Positions 14,107 through 20,662 of a DNA stretch of 22,339 nucleotides are shown in pieces. This DNA comes from a virus. The position numbers and the translations under genes were made by a program. The DNA is taken from the IMG/VR virus record IMGVR_UViG_3300024520_000529, positions 1 to 22,339 of that record. One strand, given 5' to 3'. Positions within the stretch are counted from its first letter, which is position 1. Each line of letters opens with the position of its first letter. Under the pieces are notes generated by a model. That model saw only the letters and a list, made by a program, of their open reading frames with translations. It had not been told where the DNA came from and searched no databases.

Positions 14107-14300
14107 TAGGATTCCCCCTTATAAATTTCAGCTCTGATTATTTCGTAATTTCTTTTACCTTTTTCTTTTCCCGGCTCTTCAAAGCCAAGACCTACGGTAT
14201 TAGGAACCAAGTCTAACACTCGTATTACCAGTGGTTTATCTTTTTCTCCAACAGGATTTATAACTATTGCTTGTTGTACATGTCTACTAAGTCTCAGCAT
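14106..14300 (-). CDS. csrA: CsrA/RsmA-family RNA-binding translational regulator
   Basis: A 64-residue protein with the pattern of CsrA. The start MLRLSRHVQQAIVI matches the first strands (E. coli MLILTRRVGETLMI), IRVLDLVPNTVGLGFEEP matches the core strands ending in the alanine/proline turn, and EIIRAEIY matches the C-terminal strand. Arg56 sits where the RNA-contacting Arg44 of E. coli lies, and Leu4 and Arg6 are also kept. The loops are 10-12 residues longer than in E. coli (VGEKDKPL and GKEKGKRNY). CsrA dimers bind GGA motifs near ribosome-binding sites and repress or stabilise mRNAs. In this phage it may act on host or phage mRNAs during takeover. It overlaps the upstream HTH gene by seven bases. 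Confidence 0.8.
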   Translation of the reverse strand: MLRLSRHVQQAIVINPVGEKDKPLVIRVLDLVPNTVGLGFEEPGKEKGKRNYEIIRAEIYKGES

Positions 14301-14476
14301 CTTAGTCTTTCACCTCGTATGGGATAAGAATAATTGTCCATCTTATGACAGAACCCTCTATTTATTTCGCCTATAAGTGAATTTGAAACCTTAAATTCTT
14401 TAGCTATTTCTTTGAATGTCTTTTCTCGCGCATAAAGTTCAACTATTATTTCATATGCTTTGTCCTCACTTATCAT
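14294..14476 (-). CDS. Small helix-turn-helix protein
   Basis: The coding part starts at ATG 14476 (60 residues); the open frame extends farther up, but that extension is antisense to, and composed unlike, real protein. Residues 1-18 form one helix (EDKAYEIIVELYARE). TFKEIAKEFKVSNSLIGEINRG is a typical helix-turn-helix with Ala/Gly-type turn, and the tail NYSYPIR recalls phage HTH proteins ending in YPIRxxR. It probably binds DNA as a small regulator. No clear ribosome-binding site precedes it, and 46 bases separate it from the exonuclease gene. Its TGA overlaps the csrA ATG, suggesting coupled expression. Confidence 0.6.
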   Translation of the reverse strand: MISEDKAYEIIVELYAREKTFKEIAKEFKVSNSLIGEINRGFCHKMDNYSYPIRGERLRC

Positions 14477-14522
14477 AAAATAACTATTACTAATAACAAA
14501 ACAACAACTATAACTACTTGCA

Positions 14523-15278
14523 TTACTTCCTGTTCTCCAACTCTTTAAGTCGCTTATACCCCACAAGGAATCCACGAAAAGCCATAAAGTTTTCATCGAT
14601 CTCAACAGAAGATCCAGACTCGAACTCCCCTGTCTTTTTATCAAACCTGAGAACATATGCCTTATCTACTGGCTTCCCTCTCATATCCTCTATGGCTTTG
14701 GCATAGGCAGCACATTGTAAATGGTAAGCTGAGTATATAGCCCCAGAAGTTTTGAAGTCTATAACACAGTATTCCCCATTGATTATAGCTGTAGCATCTA
14801 CTGTTCCTGCATATTTATAATCTCTGTGATAAACCTTCTCCTCAACAGTAAGCCACTCAACCTCATTAGATTTAACCCACTCCCTAAAAGCATTGATTGA
14901 GTTCTCTGCTTCCGCCCACTTGGTGGGCATATCGGGTATCTCGCCTCTCCCCAGCTTCCACAGGATTGCTTCTTCACACCACTTATGTACAGCCGTACCC
15001 ACGTTCAAAGCTGATCCCGATGTTTTTCTAAAAGCCCCTCTTATGCCCTTACCCATCTCAGCCTCAGTCATTGATGGGTTTTTACCTAACAGCTTGTGCG
15101 CGTTCATACCAAAGAACTTAGCCCCCTCATTGGCAGCCCACGGCACTAAAGCAGGTTTAGCGATAGAGTCAAGAATGGTGGTTACGGAAGGAGCATACTT
15201 CCCCTCTACGGTATAGTAGTGCTTCTTCTCCTCGAGATTTAATTCGATTACCTCACCGTCATGATATTCTATTTTCAT
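14523..15278 (-). CDS. RecB/Cas4-like PD-(D/E)XK exonuclease
   Basis: A 251-residue protein starting immediately after the preceding TAA. The full motif set of this nuclease group is visible: APSVTTIL near the N-terminus, GTAVHKWCEEA with the metal-binding His98, GTVDATAIINGEYCVIDFKTS with Asp161, Asp174 and Lys176, and YHLQCAAYAKA with the Q188xxxY192 motif of RecB-family nucleases. The Cys cluster of Fe-S Cas4 enzymes was not seen. In phages such proteins act as single-strand or end-processing exonucleases in recombination and replication. The adjoining upstream gene encodes an SSB-like protein, a pairing often found in phage recombination modules. Confidence 0.8.
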   Translation of the reverse strand: MKIEYHDGEVIELNLEEKKHYYTVEGKYAPSVTTILDSIAKPALVPWAANEGAKFFGMNAHKLLGKNPSMTEAEMGKGIRGAFRKTSGSALNVGTAVHKWCEEAILWKLGRGEIPDMPTKWAEAENSINAFREWVKSNEVEWLTVEEKVYHRDYKYAGTVDATAIINGEYCVIDFKTSGAIYSAYHLQCAAYAKAIEDMRGKPVDKAYVLRFDKKTGEFESGSSVEIDENFMAFRGFLVGYKRLKELENRK

Positions 15279-15635
15279 TTAGAAGTCGAAATCCTCGTCA
15301 TCAGCAGTTTTTTGTGGCTTGGAATAGCCCTGACCGCTATCTTGTGGCTTCGAGAATTTAAGAGAAAAGTATGGTTTCCCATTTTTGTCTTCATTCTTCC
15401 AAGCCTTAACTTTCCACTCTTCCCCATTAATCAAACCCTTTCCATCAAGCAACGGGTCTGTATCCTTGCTCCTATATTTGTTCTTAAAAATATTTATAGA
15501 GTTATCTTTAGGTTCCCATTCCATTTTCTTTCTTTCCTCTTGTTGCTGTTGGTTCAATAAATCGTTGTGATGGCTAGCCCCGCTAGCATCATCAAATTCT
15601 CTCATCCATCCATCTTCATCCGAAGGTGCTGACAT
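15279..15635 (-). CDS. Putative single-stranded DNA-binding protein with acidic tail
   Basis: ATG 15635 overlaps the preceding TAA by one base (TAATG) and has GTAGGAT upstream, so I prefer it to the ATG at 15677, giving 118 residues. The N-terminal 40 residues are Gln/Asp-rich and disordered. The core (SINIFKNKYRSKDTDP; GEEWKVKAWKNEDKNGKP; YFSLKFSKP) reads as a small OB-like or DUF736-like beta domain. The protein ends in an acidic, aromatic tail, DDEDFDF, similar in kind to the DDDIPF-type tip of bacterial SSB used to recruit partner proteins. Position directly before the exonuclease supports an SSB or recombination-accessory role, but the domain match is loose. Confidence 0.55.
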   Translation of the reverse strand: MSAPSDEDGWMREFDDASGASHHNDLLNQQQQEERKKMEWEPKDNSINIFKNKYRSKDTDPLLDGKGLINGEEWKVKAWKNEDKNGKPYFSLKFSKPQDSGQGYSKPQKTADDEDFDF

Positions 15636-15958
15636 TATCCTACCCCTGCCCTGCTGTTTGCCTGTAGTGTTCTCCATACTTCAATCTTAGCCTCTGCGAT
15701 TGTAAATAAATGTTTTAATCGTGTCTCTTCTTCAACAGAAATTTTAAGACCCTCCAAGACCCCATCGTAATCATCGTGAGCAGAAGCCCATGCTTTCTTG
15801 TATGAATCTGTTCCTTCTGGTGCTGCAAGCATAAGTATAGAATGTTTAACTTTCTTATAGTCGTCTAAATATTTTCTGTTAGCTGTAGCTTGAGAGAGTT
15901 TGGTAACGTTCTCCATCATCCAATGTAATGCTTTCTCTACTGTCTGCTCATCAGTCAT
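15635..15958 (-). CDS. Conserved phage hypothetical protein (WRT-motif helical family)
   Basis: ATG 15958 is preceded by AGGAC and gives 107 residues; an upstream ATG at 15982 lacks a ribosome-binding site. The protein is helical and shows a pattern I know from many phages: LSQATANRKYLDDYKKVKHSI, an LMLAAPEGTDSYKKAWASAHDDY segment, GLKISVEEETRLKHL and the C-terminal signature KIEVWRTLQANSRA. In those phages the family sits with SSB, RecB-like exonuclease or recombinase genes, as here. Its function has not been shown to my knowledge; an accessory role in DNA recombination or replication is the likely inference. Confidence 0.65.
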   Translation of the reverse strand: MTDEQTVEKALHWMMENVTKLSQATANRKYLDDYKKVKHSILMLAAPEGTDSYKKAWASAHDDYDGVLEGLKISVEEETRLKHLFTIAEAKIEVWRTLQANSRAGVG

Positions 15959-16145
15959 TAGTCTTGTCCTGTATACGGCCATCCCATATCGTAACTAATT
16001 CGGTGGTCACTTTTTGTAATTTCCTAATCGCCTTTTCATTATACCCGATCATTGACCCACCTCCCGTTTTGCAAATAAGTGGTTTATCCGATGTTCTATC
16101 AGAAACCCAAAGATACCACTTCTTAACTGATTGCTCTTCAGTCAT
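15951..16145 (-). CDS. Small hypothetical phage protein
   Basis: A 64-residue protein starting at an ATGA junction with the HNH gene and overlapping the next gene by eight bases. The N-terminal part may be a beta hairpin (KKWYLWVSDRTSDKPLICKTG), followed by an amphipathic helix (NEKAIRKLQKVTTELVTIWD). No family is recognised. Tight coupling on both sides shows it belongs to the replication operon. Confidence 0.5.
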   Translation of the reverse strand: MTEEQSVKKWYLWVSDRTSDKPLICKTGGGSMIGYNEKAIRKLQKVTTELVTIWDGRIQDKTND

Positions 16146-16510
16146 AAAATTGGAACCTCATAAGGATGATACTCAGCAGATATTACTCCTGTCTTCATGG
16201 CTTTGTCAAGAGTTTGAAGAATGAAAAAGAATTGGCTGTCCATCAACTCTCGATTTCCTTGGTGCATTTCTCCATGACATTCAAAGCACAGAGGCATAGT
16301 GAATATATCTGAAGCCTTAATTCCTGTTCCGCCAGACAGTGGTGTTCCCCTTCCTTTTAAGTGATGTGCTACCACAGTGTCATTCTTGACGTAACAGGCA
16401 CAGCAAGGCAACTCAGAGACAAACTTGATATAGTCTTTGCTTTTCCATCTGGTATGTTTGGGTATGGTTCCCTTTGCATACATGTGTCTTTTCTTTTCCT
16501 TAGATTTCAC
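16142..16510 (-). CDS. HNH-type nuclease (YbcO/DUF968-like)
   Basis: A 122-residue product from GTG 16510, chosen because AGGAG lies eight bases upstream; ATG at 16483 is a weaker alternative. Visible features are DYIKFVSELPCCACYVK with the first zinc Cys pair (Cys36/Cys39), AHHLKGRGTPLSGGTGIKASD with the His of the HNH site (His49/His50), and MPLCFECHGEMHQG with Cys75, Cys78, His79 and His83. This arrangement matches small phage HNH nucleases of the YbcO or DUF968 sort, thought to act on recombination intermediates or single strands. It overlaps the reductase gene by 11 bases, so the two are co-transcribed. Confidence 0.75.
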   Translation of the reverse strand: MKSKEKKRHMYAKGTIPKHTRWKSKDYIKFVSELPCCACYVKNDTVVAHHLKGRGTPLSGGTGIKASDIFTMPLCFECHGEMHQGNRELMDSQFFFILQTLDKAMKTGVISAEYHPYEVPIL

Positions 16511-18347
16511 AGGCGTCTCCTGTACAAGCTAGTTCCTGACTTGATGTGGTATTGTCATCGCTTTCTTGGAAAGATTCCCAATCAATCTCTTTTGGTTTAG
16601 GAAAATTAGCATATTCAGATGCGGTTATTTCTTCGTAGGGAGCCTGTTGGTAAACGTGGTGGTCATCCGCTTTAGGTAAGAAGCTAACCCCACTAAGGAT
16701 ATCAAAATTCTTGTAACACCACGCTCCTACATCGAGCCATTCATCCTCTTCAACATAGATCGTTACTGAGGGTTTGTGTTCGCACCAATATAGTGCAAAT
16801 TTCTTCCATGTCTCAAGGTGGGATATAGCATCTACCTTATCTTTTGTAATGGCTTTGGGGTGCGCCTTCACAGCAAAAGAGAATACCAGAGACTCTAAAT
16901 TAGCGTTATCTTCCTCGTATGGGATTCCTGCTTCTATTAAAGCTGTGTTCAAGGGGTCTTTCTTGTCTTGTCTCACTCTGCGGATGTAGTGTTTCCCAAA
17001 GGAAGGGTGTAAACCACTCCCTGCTACTCCAGTTAATTGAGATACCGTCCCGGAAGGCTTAACACAGGTCACAGCTACAGACTGTGGTATCTTTAATTTC
17101 TTAGCCCACTGTAGATTAGTAGCTACCGCATGATCTTTCCACGCAGTAAGTTGCTCAGGAGAGGCGTTTAGAACCACAGGGCAGTCATAAACCCCAGTGA
17201 AACTAACCCCTAATAGTCTTTCTTCTTCAGCGTTCTTTCTCCAAATGGGTCTAACGTACCTAAAGTTAGTTAAGGTAGATTGGAAAGTTCCCAGAATAGT
17301 AGCATCAGCCACCTTGCGAGACACATCATCTATGGTGTCCGTAGGACGCAGTACGCACTCAGAAAGGTTGCAAGTTTCTTGAGAAACAAGATTTATTTCC
17401 GAACAAGGATTAGTTCCGAATTCTTGGGTGTTATCTCTTCTCTCGGGAGCCATGTCTTGGACAGCTTTTCGATTGAATATTCCCCTTTCCCCGCTCTTTG
17501 ATTCATACAGGGAAATCCACTCACGCATGAAGATACCGATGTCAGGCTTCTCCGTGTAGCACACAGAGTTATTAGCTAAGGCTCTCTGTCCGTTCTCTAC
17601 CCACCACTGACCCATCTTAGCCCTCTGCATACGCTCGTCTGTGAGGTTGCTCAGGCTCAATTCGGCTGATCTACGTACACCCCCTACTACCACAGCCTCC
17701 CCATTGAAGCACAGGAGATCATGGCACTCTAAGCTGTTTAGCTTCCGTCCAGAAGCATTTCTGAATACACGAATATAGTTGTTAAATAGCTTAATCAGAG
17801 GTTCGCTGCCACTTGCTCTTCCCCCGAAAACCTTAAGCCTAGCACCAGACGGTCGAATACGGCTGTAATCTATCTTGGGTACTAGCCCTTGATACAATAG
17901 ACTGACCAGTTCCCTGAGTCCAGAAGCCCACCCTATTTTAGAATCCCTTACAACTATTGTGGTATCTGTATCATGGAACTCATTCGCTATCTCTGGAAGT
18001 TTACCAATGTACTGTCTTTCCACAGAGAACCCAACTCCAGTACCACAGAGAAGGACGTACAGGTTTTCATCGAAAGCCCTAACATGATCCACAGCAATGT
18101 AAGAACAATTGTATCCTGCCATTTCATCACGATCTAATGCAATTCCTGCTGTCATTAAACTCCGCATAGAAGGCATGACATTCATCTGAAGAATTTCTTC
18201 CTCTAGGTGGTCTGGGAAATTAGGAAAACGTCCTTTCATAAACGAGACATACCTACCCACGGTTTCTTCCCAAGACTCCCTGCGCTTGTGTTCGTCAAGA
18301 TAACGAGCGTACCTTGATTTGTGAATAAATTGCTGATACTGATTCAT
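16500..18347 (-). CDS. nrdJ: Class II (adenosylcobalamin-dependent) ribonucleoside-triphosphate reductase
   Basis: The enzyme makes deoxyribonucleotides without a partner radical protein, using B12. Counting from ATG 18347 (615 residues), the catalytic set is present: GYNCSY (Cys81), NPCSE (Asn313, Cys315 thiyl radical site, Glu317), ETCNLSE (Cys326, eleven residues on, as in the Lactobacillus enzyme), GTGVGFSVE, and the C-terminal C-x4-C pair (CTGDAC) that re-reduces the active site. The chain is shorter than the Lactobacillus monomeric enzyme. ATG 18359 would add four residues but has no ribosome-binding site, while AGGAAAAG precedes ATG 18347. The N-terminal FIHKSRYARY and RRESWEETVGRY are typical of the monomeric triphosphate type. 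No intein is seen. The cell must supply or import cobalamin. Confidence 0.92.
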   Translation of the reverse strand: MNQYQQFIHKSRYARYLDEHKRRESWEETVGRYVSFMKGRFPNFPDHLEEEILQMNVMPSMRSLMTAGIALDRDEMAGYNCSYIAVDHVRAFDENLYVLLCGTGVGFSVERQYIGKLPEIANEFHDTDTTIVVRDSKIGWASGLRELVSLLYQGLVPKIDYSRIRPSGARLKVFGGRASGSEPLIKLFNNYIRVFRNASGRKLNSLECHDLLCFNGEAVVVGGVRRSAELSLSNLTDERMQRAKMGQWWVENGQRALANNSVCYTEKPDIGIFMREWISLYESKSGERGIFNRKAVQDMAPERRDNTQEFGTNPCSEINLVSQETCNLSECVLRPTDTIDDVSRKVADATILGTFQSTLTNFRYVRPIWRKNAEEERLLGVSFTGVYDCPVVLNASPEQLTAWKDHAVATNLQWAKKLKIPQSVAVTCVKPSGTVSQLTGVAGSGLHPSFGKHYIRRVRQDKKDPLNTALIEAGIPYEEDNANLESLVFSFAVKAHPKAITKDKVDAISHLETWKKFALYWCEHKPSVTIYVEEDEWLDVGAWCYKNFDILSGVSFLPKADDHHVYQQAPYEEITASEYANFPKPKEIDWESFQESDDNTTSSQELACTGDACEI

Positions 18348-18477
18348 TCTTTTCCTCATAAGTACGGTTAATTCAGATGTGGTTGTGTGGTTGGATGTGG
18401 TTAGTCATACAAGGGTATGCTCCGATAGGAAGAACGTTTATAGAGCCTCGGAGCAACAACTCTCACTACAGGGGGAG
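18348..18477 (-). promoter_or_regulatory. Leader of the reductase gene: inverted repeat and three AACCACA repeats
   Basis: This is the only gap over 100 bases inside the leftward operon. Read on the minus strand it holds a perfect 7-base inverted repeat (GCTCCGA at 18454-18448, TCGGAGC at 18425-18419), directly followed by a small hairpin (ATAC CCTT GTAT, 18418-18407) and then three AACCACA copies between 18402 and 18378 just before the gene. No cobalamin-riboswitch box, NrdR box or good promoter could be recognised. It may be a structured leader, an operator region or a processing site. Confidence 0.4.
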
Positions 18478-18837
18478 TTAACCTGTTCCACCATAATTAA
18501 AATCTTCTTTGTTCACTGCTTCCTTTAGTTCTTTTTCATCATAATAAGACAATATAGCTACCATGTCGGCTAGATCATCGAAGTTTATCAACGCATACAT
18601 TTTGGAATTACTCTTCTCTGTCATAACGACAACTGGAATTTGATCTTCAGTTGAGCCTCTCTCTGCTTGAGAATACCAATCCTTTAGGTATTGAGGCAGC
18701 TTATTTCGATACTTGCACTCTATACCCATATGCGGATGATCTACATCGAGATCAGTTTTTCTATCTGAAACGCTTATCCTAGTACCTCCACATTTTTTTG
18801 CAACTCGCCTCTCAAACGCCTTCCAGTTTTTGTCCAT
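18478..18837 (-). CDS. Holliday-junction-resolvase-like PD-(D/E)XK nuclease
   Basis: A 119-residue protein behind a very strong ribosome-binding site (GGAGGGG). Motifs: NWKAFERRVAKKCGGTR with Glu9, SDRKTDLDVDHPHMGIECKYR with Asp31 and E40-C-K42, then KLPQYLKDWYSQAE. This order (helix with Glu, Gly-x-Arg turn, Asp, ExK, LPxWLxxWxxQA) is that of phage and archaeal-type resolvase-fold nucleases. It probably cuts branched DNA during recombination or before packaging. It overlaps the ATPase gene by 26 bases, so both belong to one transcript. Confidence 0.7.
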   Translation of the reverse strand: MDKNWKAFERRVAKKCGGTRISVSDRKTDLDVDHPHMGIECKYRNKLPQYLKDWYSQAERGSTEDQIPVVVMTEKSNSKMYALINFDDLADMVAILSYYDEKELKEAVNKEDFNYGGTG

Positions 18838-19639
18838 CTTCCCCTCCGTCTTCGTAGTCGTCTGGAATAATTGGATACGTTGATTGTTTAGCGGTTAAAA
18901 GATTCATAGATTCAAGATCCATCCACAGATCAATTGCACATTCTGCCATGTCCCAATGTCGCGCTTTTGAGATTTCAAACGAAACATCTGGATCTTCTAT
19001 GTCTTCGTTGTAGTATCTTTGGAGAAGAATTACGTTATCAACCCTATCTGTTAGTTCCCCTGCGCCTCTAATAGAGAATCTATCTATTTTATCCTTTATT
19101 GAGAATGACTTACGTGCATGAGCCACAAGAATAATATGGCACTCCAAATCCCTTGCTAGATCAGCTAACCTGCACACCACATCTTTTTGTGCGCTGTAGT
19201 CATCATTTTTAATTCCTGATATTGTCATGAGGGAATCAACCATAATGATATCTGTATGGTAATGGTGGATAGCATAACGAATCCCTGCTTCCAGTGTGTC
19301 TAAATCCATCGAGCCTTCTTTGTCAAAGAAGTAGAGTTTATCGTTGCTCCATCGGTTGAAATTCAATCCAAAGTCTAATTCTGGTTTAACGACTCCAGAA
19401 GCCATGCGCCACATTCTTATTAACTGAGAACGTACAGACATCTCTAAGGAAACTGAAAGTACCTTAGCCCCTTGAGTCATACATTTAAGGGCAATTTGTC
19501 CTAGAACTAGACTTTTTCCTGACGAATTTATTCCTGCTAAGATGCTACATTCGCCTGTTCTGAGGCGAAACTTGCTGTCAAGAATAGACCACGGCAGTTT
19601 ATACCCAGACTTATCTTCACCAAGAACGTAATAATCCAT
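18812..19639 (-). CDS. DnaB/RecA-fold ATPase, probable replicative helicase; true N-terminus lies upstream
   Basis: From ATG 19639 the product is 275 residues. Walker A is GINSSGKS (36-43), a SLEM segment holds the catalytic Glu66, Walker B is IIMVD (Asp135), and VAHARK and RGAGELTDRVDNVILL complete the RecA-like helicase core. The GECSILAGINSSGKSLVLGQ stretch matches phage DnaB-type helicases. ATG 19639 has no ribosome-binding site, and the frame stays open upstream for 39 protein-like codons (NVLDIPNEEVHLTPEIL, then APYLRIEADHSIQSASNY) with no ATG, GTG or TTG until it meets the preceding gene at an A7 tract. A -1 frameshift fusion, an ATA start or a sequence error could supply the N-terminus. 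It likely unwinds DNA at the fork. Confidence 0.8.
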   Translation of the reverse strand: MDYYVLGEDKSGYKLPWSILDSKFRLRTGECSILAGINSSGKSLVLGQIALKCMTQGAKVLSVSLEMSVRSQLIRMWRMASGVVKPELDFGLNFNRWSNDKLYFFDKEGSMDLDTLEAGIRYAIHHYHTDIIMVDSLMTISGIKNDDYSAQKDVVCRLADLARDLECHIILVAHARKSFSIKDKIDRFSIRGAGELTDRVDNVILLQRYYNEDIEDPDVSFEISKARHWDMAECAIDLWMDLESMNLLTAKQSTYPIIPDDYEDGGEDGQKLEGV

Positions 19640-19752
19640 AACATCTTTGGTGTAATTGCTGGCACTCTGTATAGAGTGATCCGCTTCAATACGCAGATAC
19701 GGAGCCAGAATTTCTGGTGTTAAGTGAACTTCTTCGTTTGGAATGTCAAGGA

Positions 19753-19765
19753 CGTTTATTTTTTT
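19753..19765 (-). other. A AAA AAA TAA slippery sequence: candidate programmed -1 frameshift site
   Basis: On the minus strand the preceding gene ends ACA AAA AAA TAA, that is, a perfect X XXY YYZ heptamer (A AAA AAA) in the zero frame with the stop right behind it. A slip of one base back continues into ATA AAC GTC, which is exactly the open upstream frame of the ATPase. GGGGA lies just upstream of the heptamer. A short CCAGA AAT TCTGG hairpin lies roughly 45 bases downstream. The same site would also be prone to homopolymer sequencing error. Confidence 0.45.
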
Positions 19766-20253
19766 GTTCCCCAGTAGCCTGAATCCATTAAATCTAACAA
19801 CCTTCCGTGCTTATCCCTCTTTCCGCTCCCCGGTTTCCAAAATGGATTGTATTGTTTTTCCTTTTGCACATAAATGAATCTCCAATTAACCACAGCATAC
19901 CCCAAACCATGAGCGTAAATCATTGGGGATGGATTGTCAACCCCCTCGCTGAAATTATTCACGGTAGCACTAAGAACCATGTTCACAGGCACACGACGCT
20001 CATCCCTTATTTCGTTTTTGTCGTTCATACCCTGTACGTTCAAATACACAGCAAAAGCCTGAGCCACACAATCCTTTTTAATTTCTTGTGGCACTCCAGA
20101 CAGAAGTCGCATTCTATGGATATTATTCAGAATCCTATTTAGGAATGTTTCCTTGTCAAACCATCCCGTTTTTTTGCGAGTCACAATAGCTTCTTTTTCG
20201 ATGTTACTCACAACCACGACTAGCTTTTTTATTGTTTTGACTGATCTAAGCAT
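19756..20253 (-). CDS. Unknown protein upstream of the helicase, possible N-terminal part of a frameshift fusion
   Basis: A 165-residue protein from ATG 20253 (a TTG two codons earlier is also open). I do not recognise a family. The start is basic and hydrophobic (LRSVKTIKKLVVVVSNIEKEAIV), followed by helices (KETFLNRILNNIHRMRLLSG; IKKDCVAQAFAVYLNV), then a beta-type region (PSPMIYAHGLGYAVVNWRFIYVQ) and a basic, aromatic end (QYNPFWKPGSGKRDKHGR; MDSGYWGTKK). No zinc ribbon or Toprim motif is seen, so it is not an obvious primase. The gene ends at the A7 tract in the frame next to that of the ATPase. It is the first leftward gene after the divergent promoter region. Confidence 0.55.
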   Translation of the reverse strand: MLRSVKTIKKLVVVVSNIEKEAIVTRKKTGWFDKETFLNRILNNIHRMRLLSGVPQEIKKDCVAQAFAVYLNVQGMNDKNEIRDERRVPVNMVLSATVNNFSEGVDNPSPMIYAHGLGYAVVNWRFIYVQKEKQYNPFWKPGSGKRDKHGRLLDLMDSGYWGTKK

Positions 20254-20265
20254 CCTCAAATTATA
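20254..20265 (-). promoter_or_regulatory. Possible leftward -10 element (TATAAT) for the replication operon
   Basis: A consensus TATAAT lies on the minus strand at 20265-20260, six bases before ATG 20253. Transcription from it would begin about at the ATG, giving a leaderless message. TTGACG is present farther up but about 26 bases away, too far for a normal -35. It is a weak call. Confidence 0.3.
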
Positions 20266-20306
20266 CCCCCAAAAATGCCATGCTCCATTAACGTCAACAA
20301 CTGAAC

Positions 20307-20336
20307 TTGACTCCCAATACGAGCGTAATTTACAAT
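20307..20336 (+). promoter_or_regulatory. Sigma70-like rightward early promoter
   Basis: TTGACT at 20307-20312 and TACAAT at 20331-20336 are separated by 18 bases, so transcription should start near 20343. This excludes the ATG at 20335, which lies inside the -10 box, as a start for the next gene. The promoter is divergent from the leftward operon. A GCGTAATTTACAA element at 20323-20335 overlaps the -10 box and may be an operator. Confidence 0.6.
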
Positions 20337-20364
20337 GGATTTTTTAACTACAGGGAAAGAAACA

Positions 20365-20661
20365 ATGCATTTCACTAAGACAATGGAACATGCTGAAAAT
20401 CTTGTTGAAAAGTTATCGCAAGAACTATCTGATCCTAACGCCGATCCGTGGAGACTTTTTATCAGACTGCATAATTGGGTGAACCATGACATGACCGATT
20501 GTAAAGATGCGTGGTTGTCTAAAAACAGAAAGAGACAAGACGATATTTTAGATTTTTATGTTCGCTACAATTGGGGGAAAAGACGTTGCCATTGGTCTTA
20601 TAGCGATTATTACCAATACGCGAGAATTTGTCTGAATTTAGATCGGCAAGGTAAGCTGTGA
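20365..20661 (+). CDS. Early hypothetical phage protein
   Basis: The start is set at ATG 20365, behind AGGGA (eight to nine bases) and downstream of the predicted transcription start; the ATG at 20335 is ruled out by the promoter. The product is 98 residues, highly charged and aromatic (HAENLVEKLSQELSDPNADPW; LFIRLHNWVNHDMTDCKDAW; KRRCHWSYSDYYQYARICL). No family, membrane segment or catalytic motif is recognised. As first gene of the rightward early block it is a candidate host-takeover or regulatory protein. The opposing leftward ORF in this stretch is its antisense shadow. Confidence 0.55.
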   Translation: MHFTKTMEHAENLVEKLSQELSDPNADPWRLFIRLHNWVNHDMTDCKDAWLSKNRKRQDDILDFYVRYNWGKRRCHWSYSDYYQYARICLNLDRQGKL

Positions 20662-20662
20662 T

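Noticed and set aside
14477-14656. N-terminal extension of the small HTH protein to 14656
   Set aside because: It reads through the antisense of the exonuclease gene's 3' end and is a Ser/Leu/Trp-rich mix unlike the HTH part; ATG 14476 gives a complete domain.
18348-18477. Cobalamin riboswitch upstream of the B12-dependent reductase
   Set aside because: Expected from function, but I could not find the conserved B12-box sequence or the long multi-stem layout; the gap is only about 130 bases.
20256-20492. Leftward 78-codon open frame across the divergent promoter region
   Set aside because: It is antisense to the better supported 20365-20661 gene, covers the promoter at 20307-20336, and its product is a Ser/Cys-rich mix with no coherent domain.
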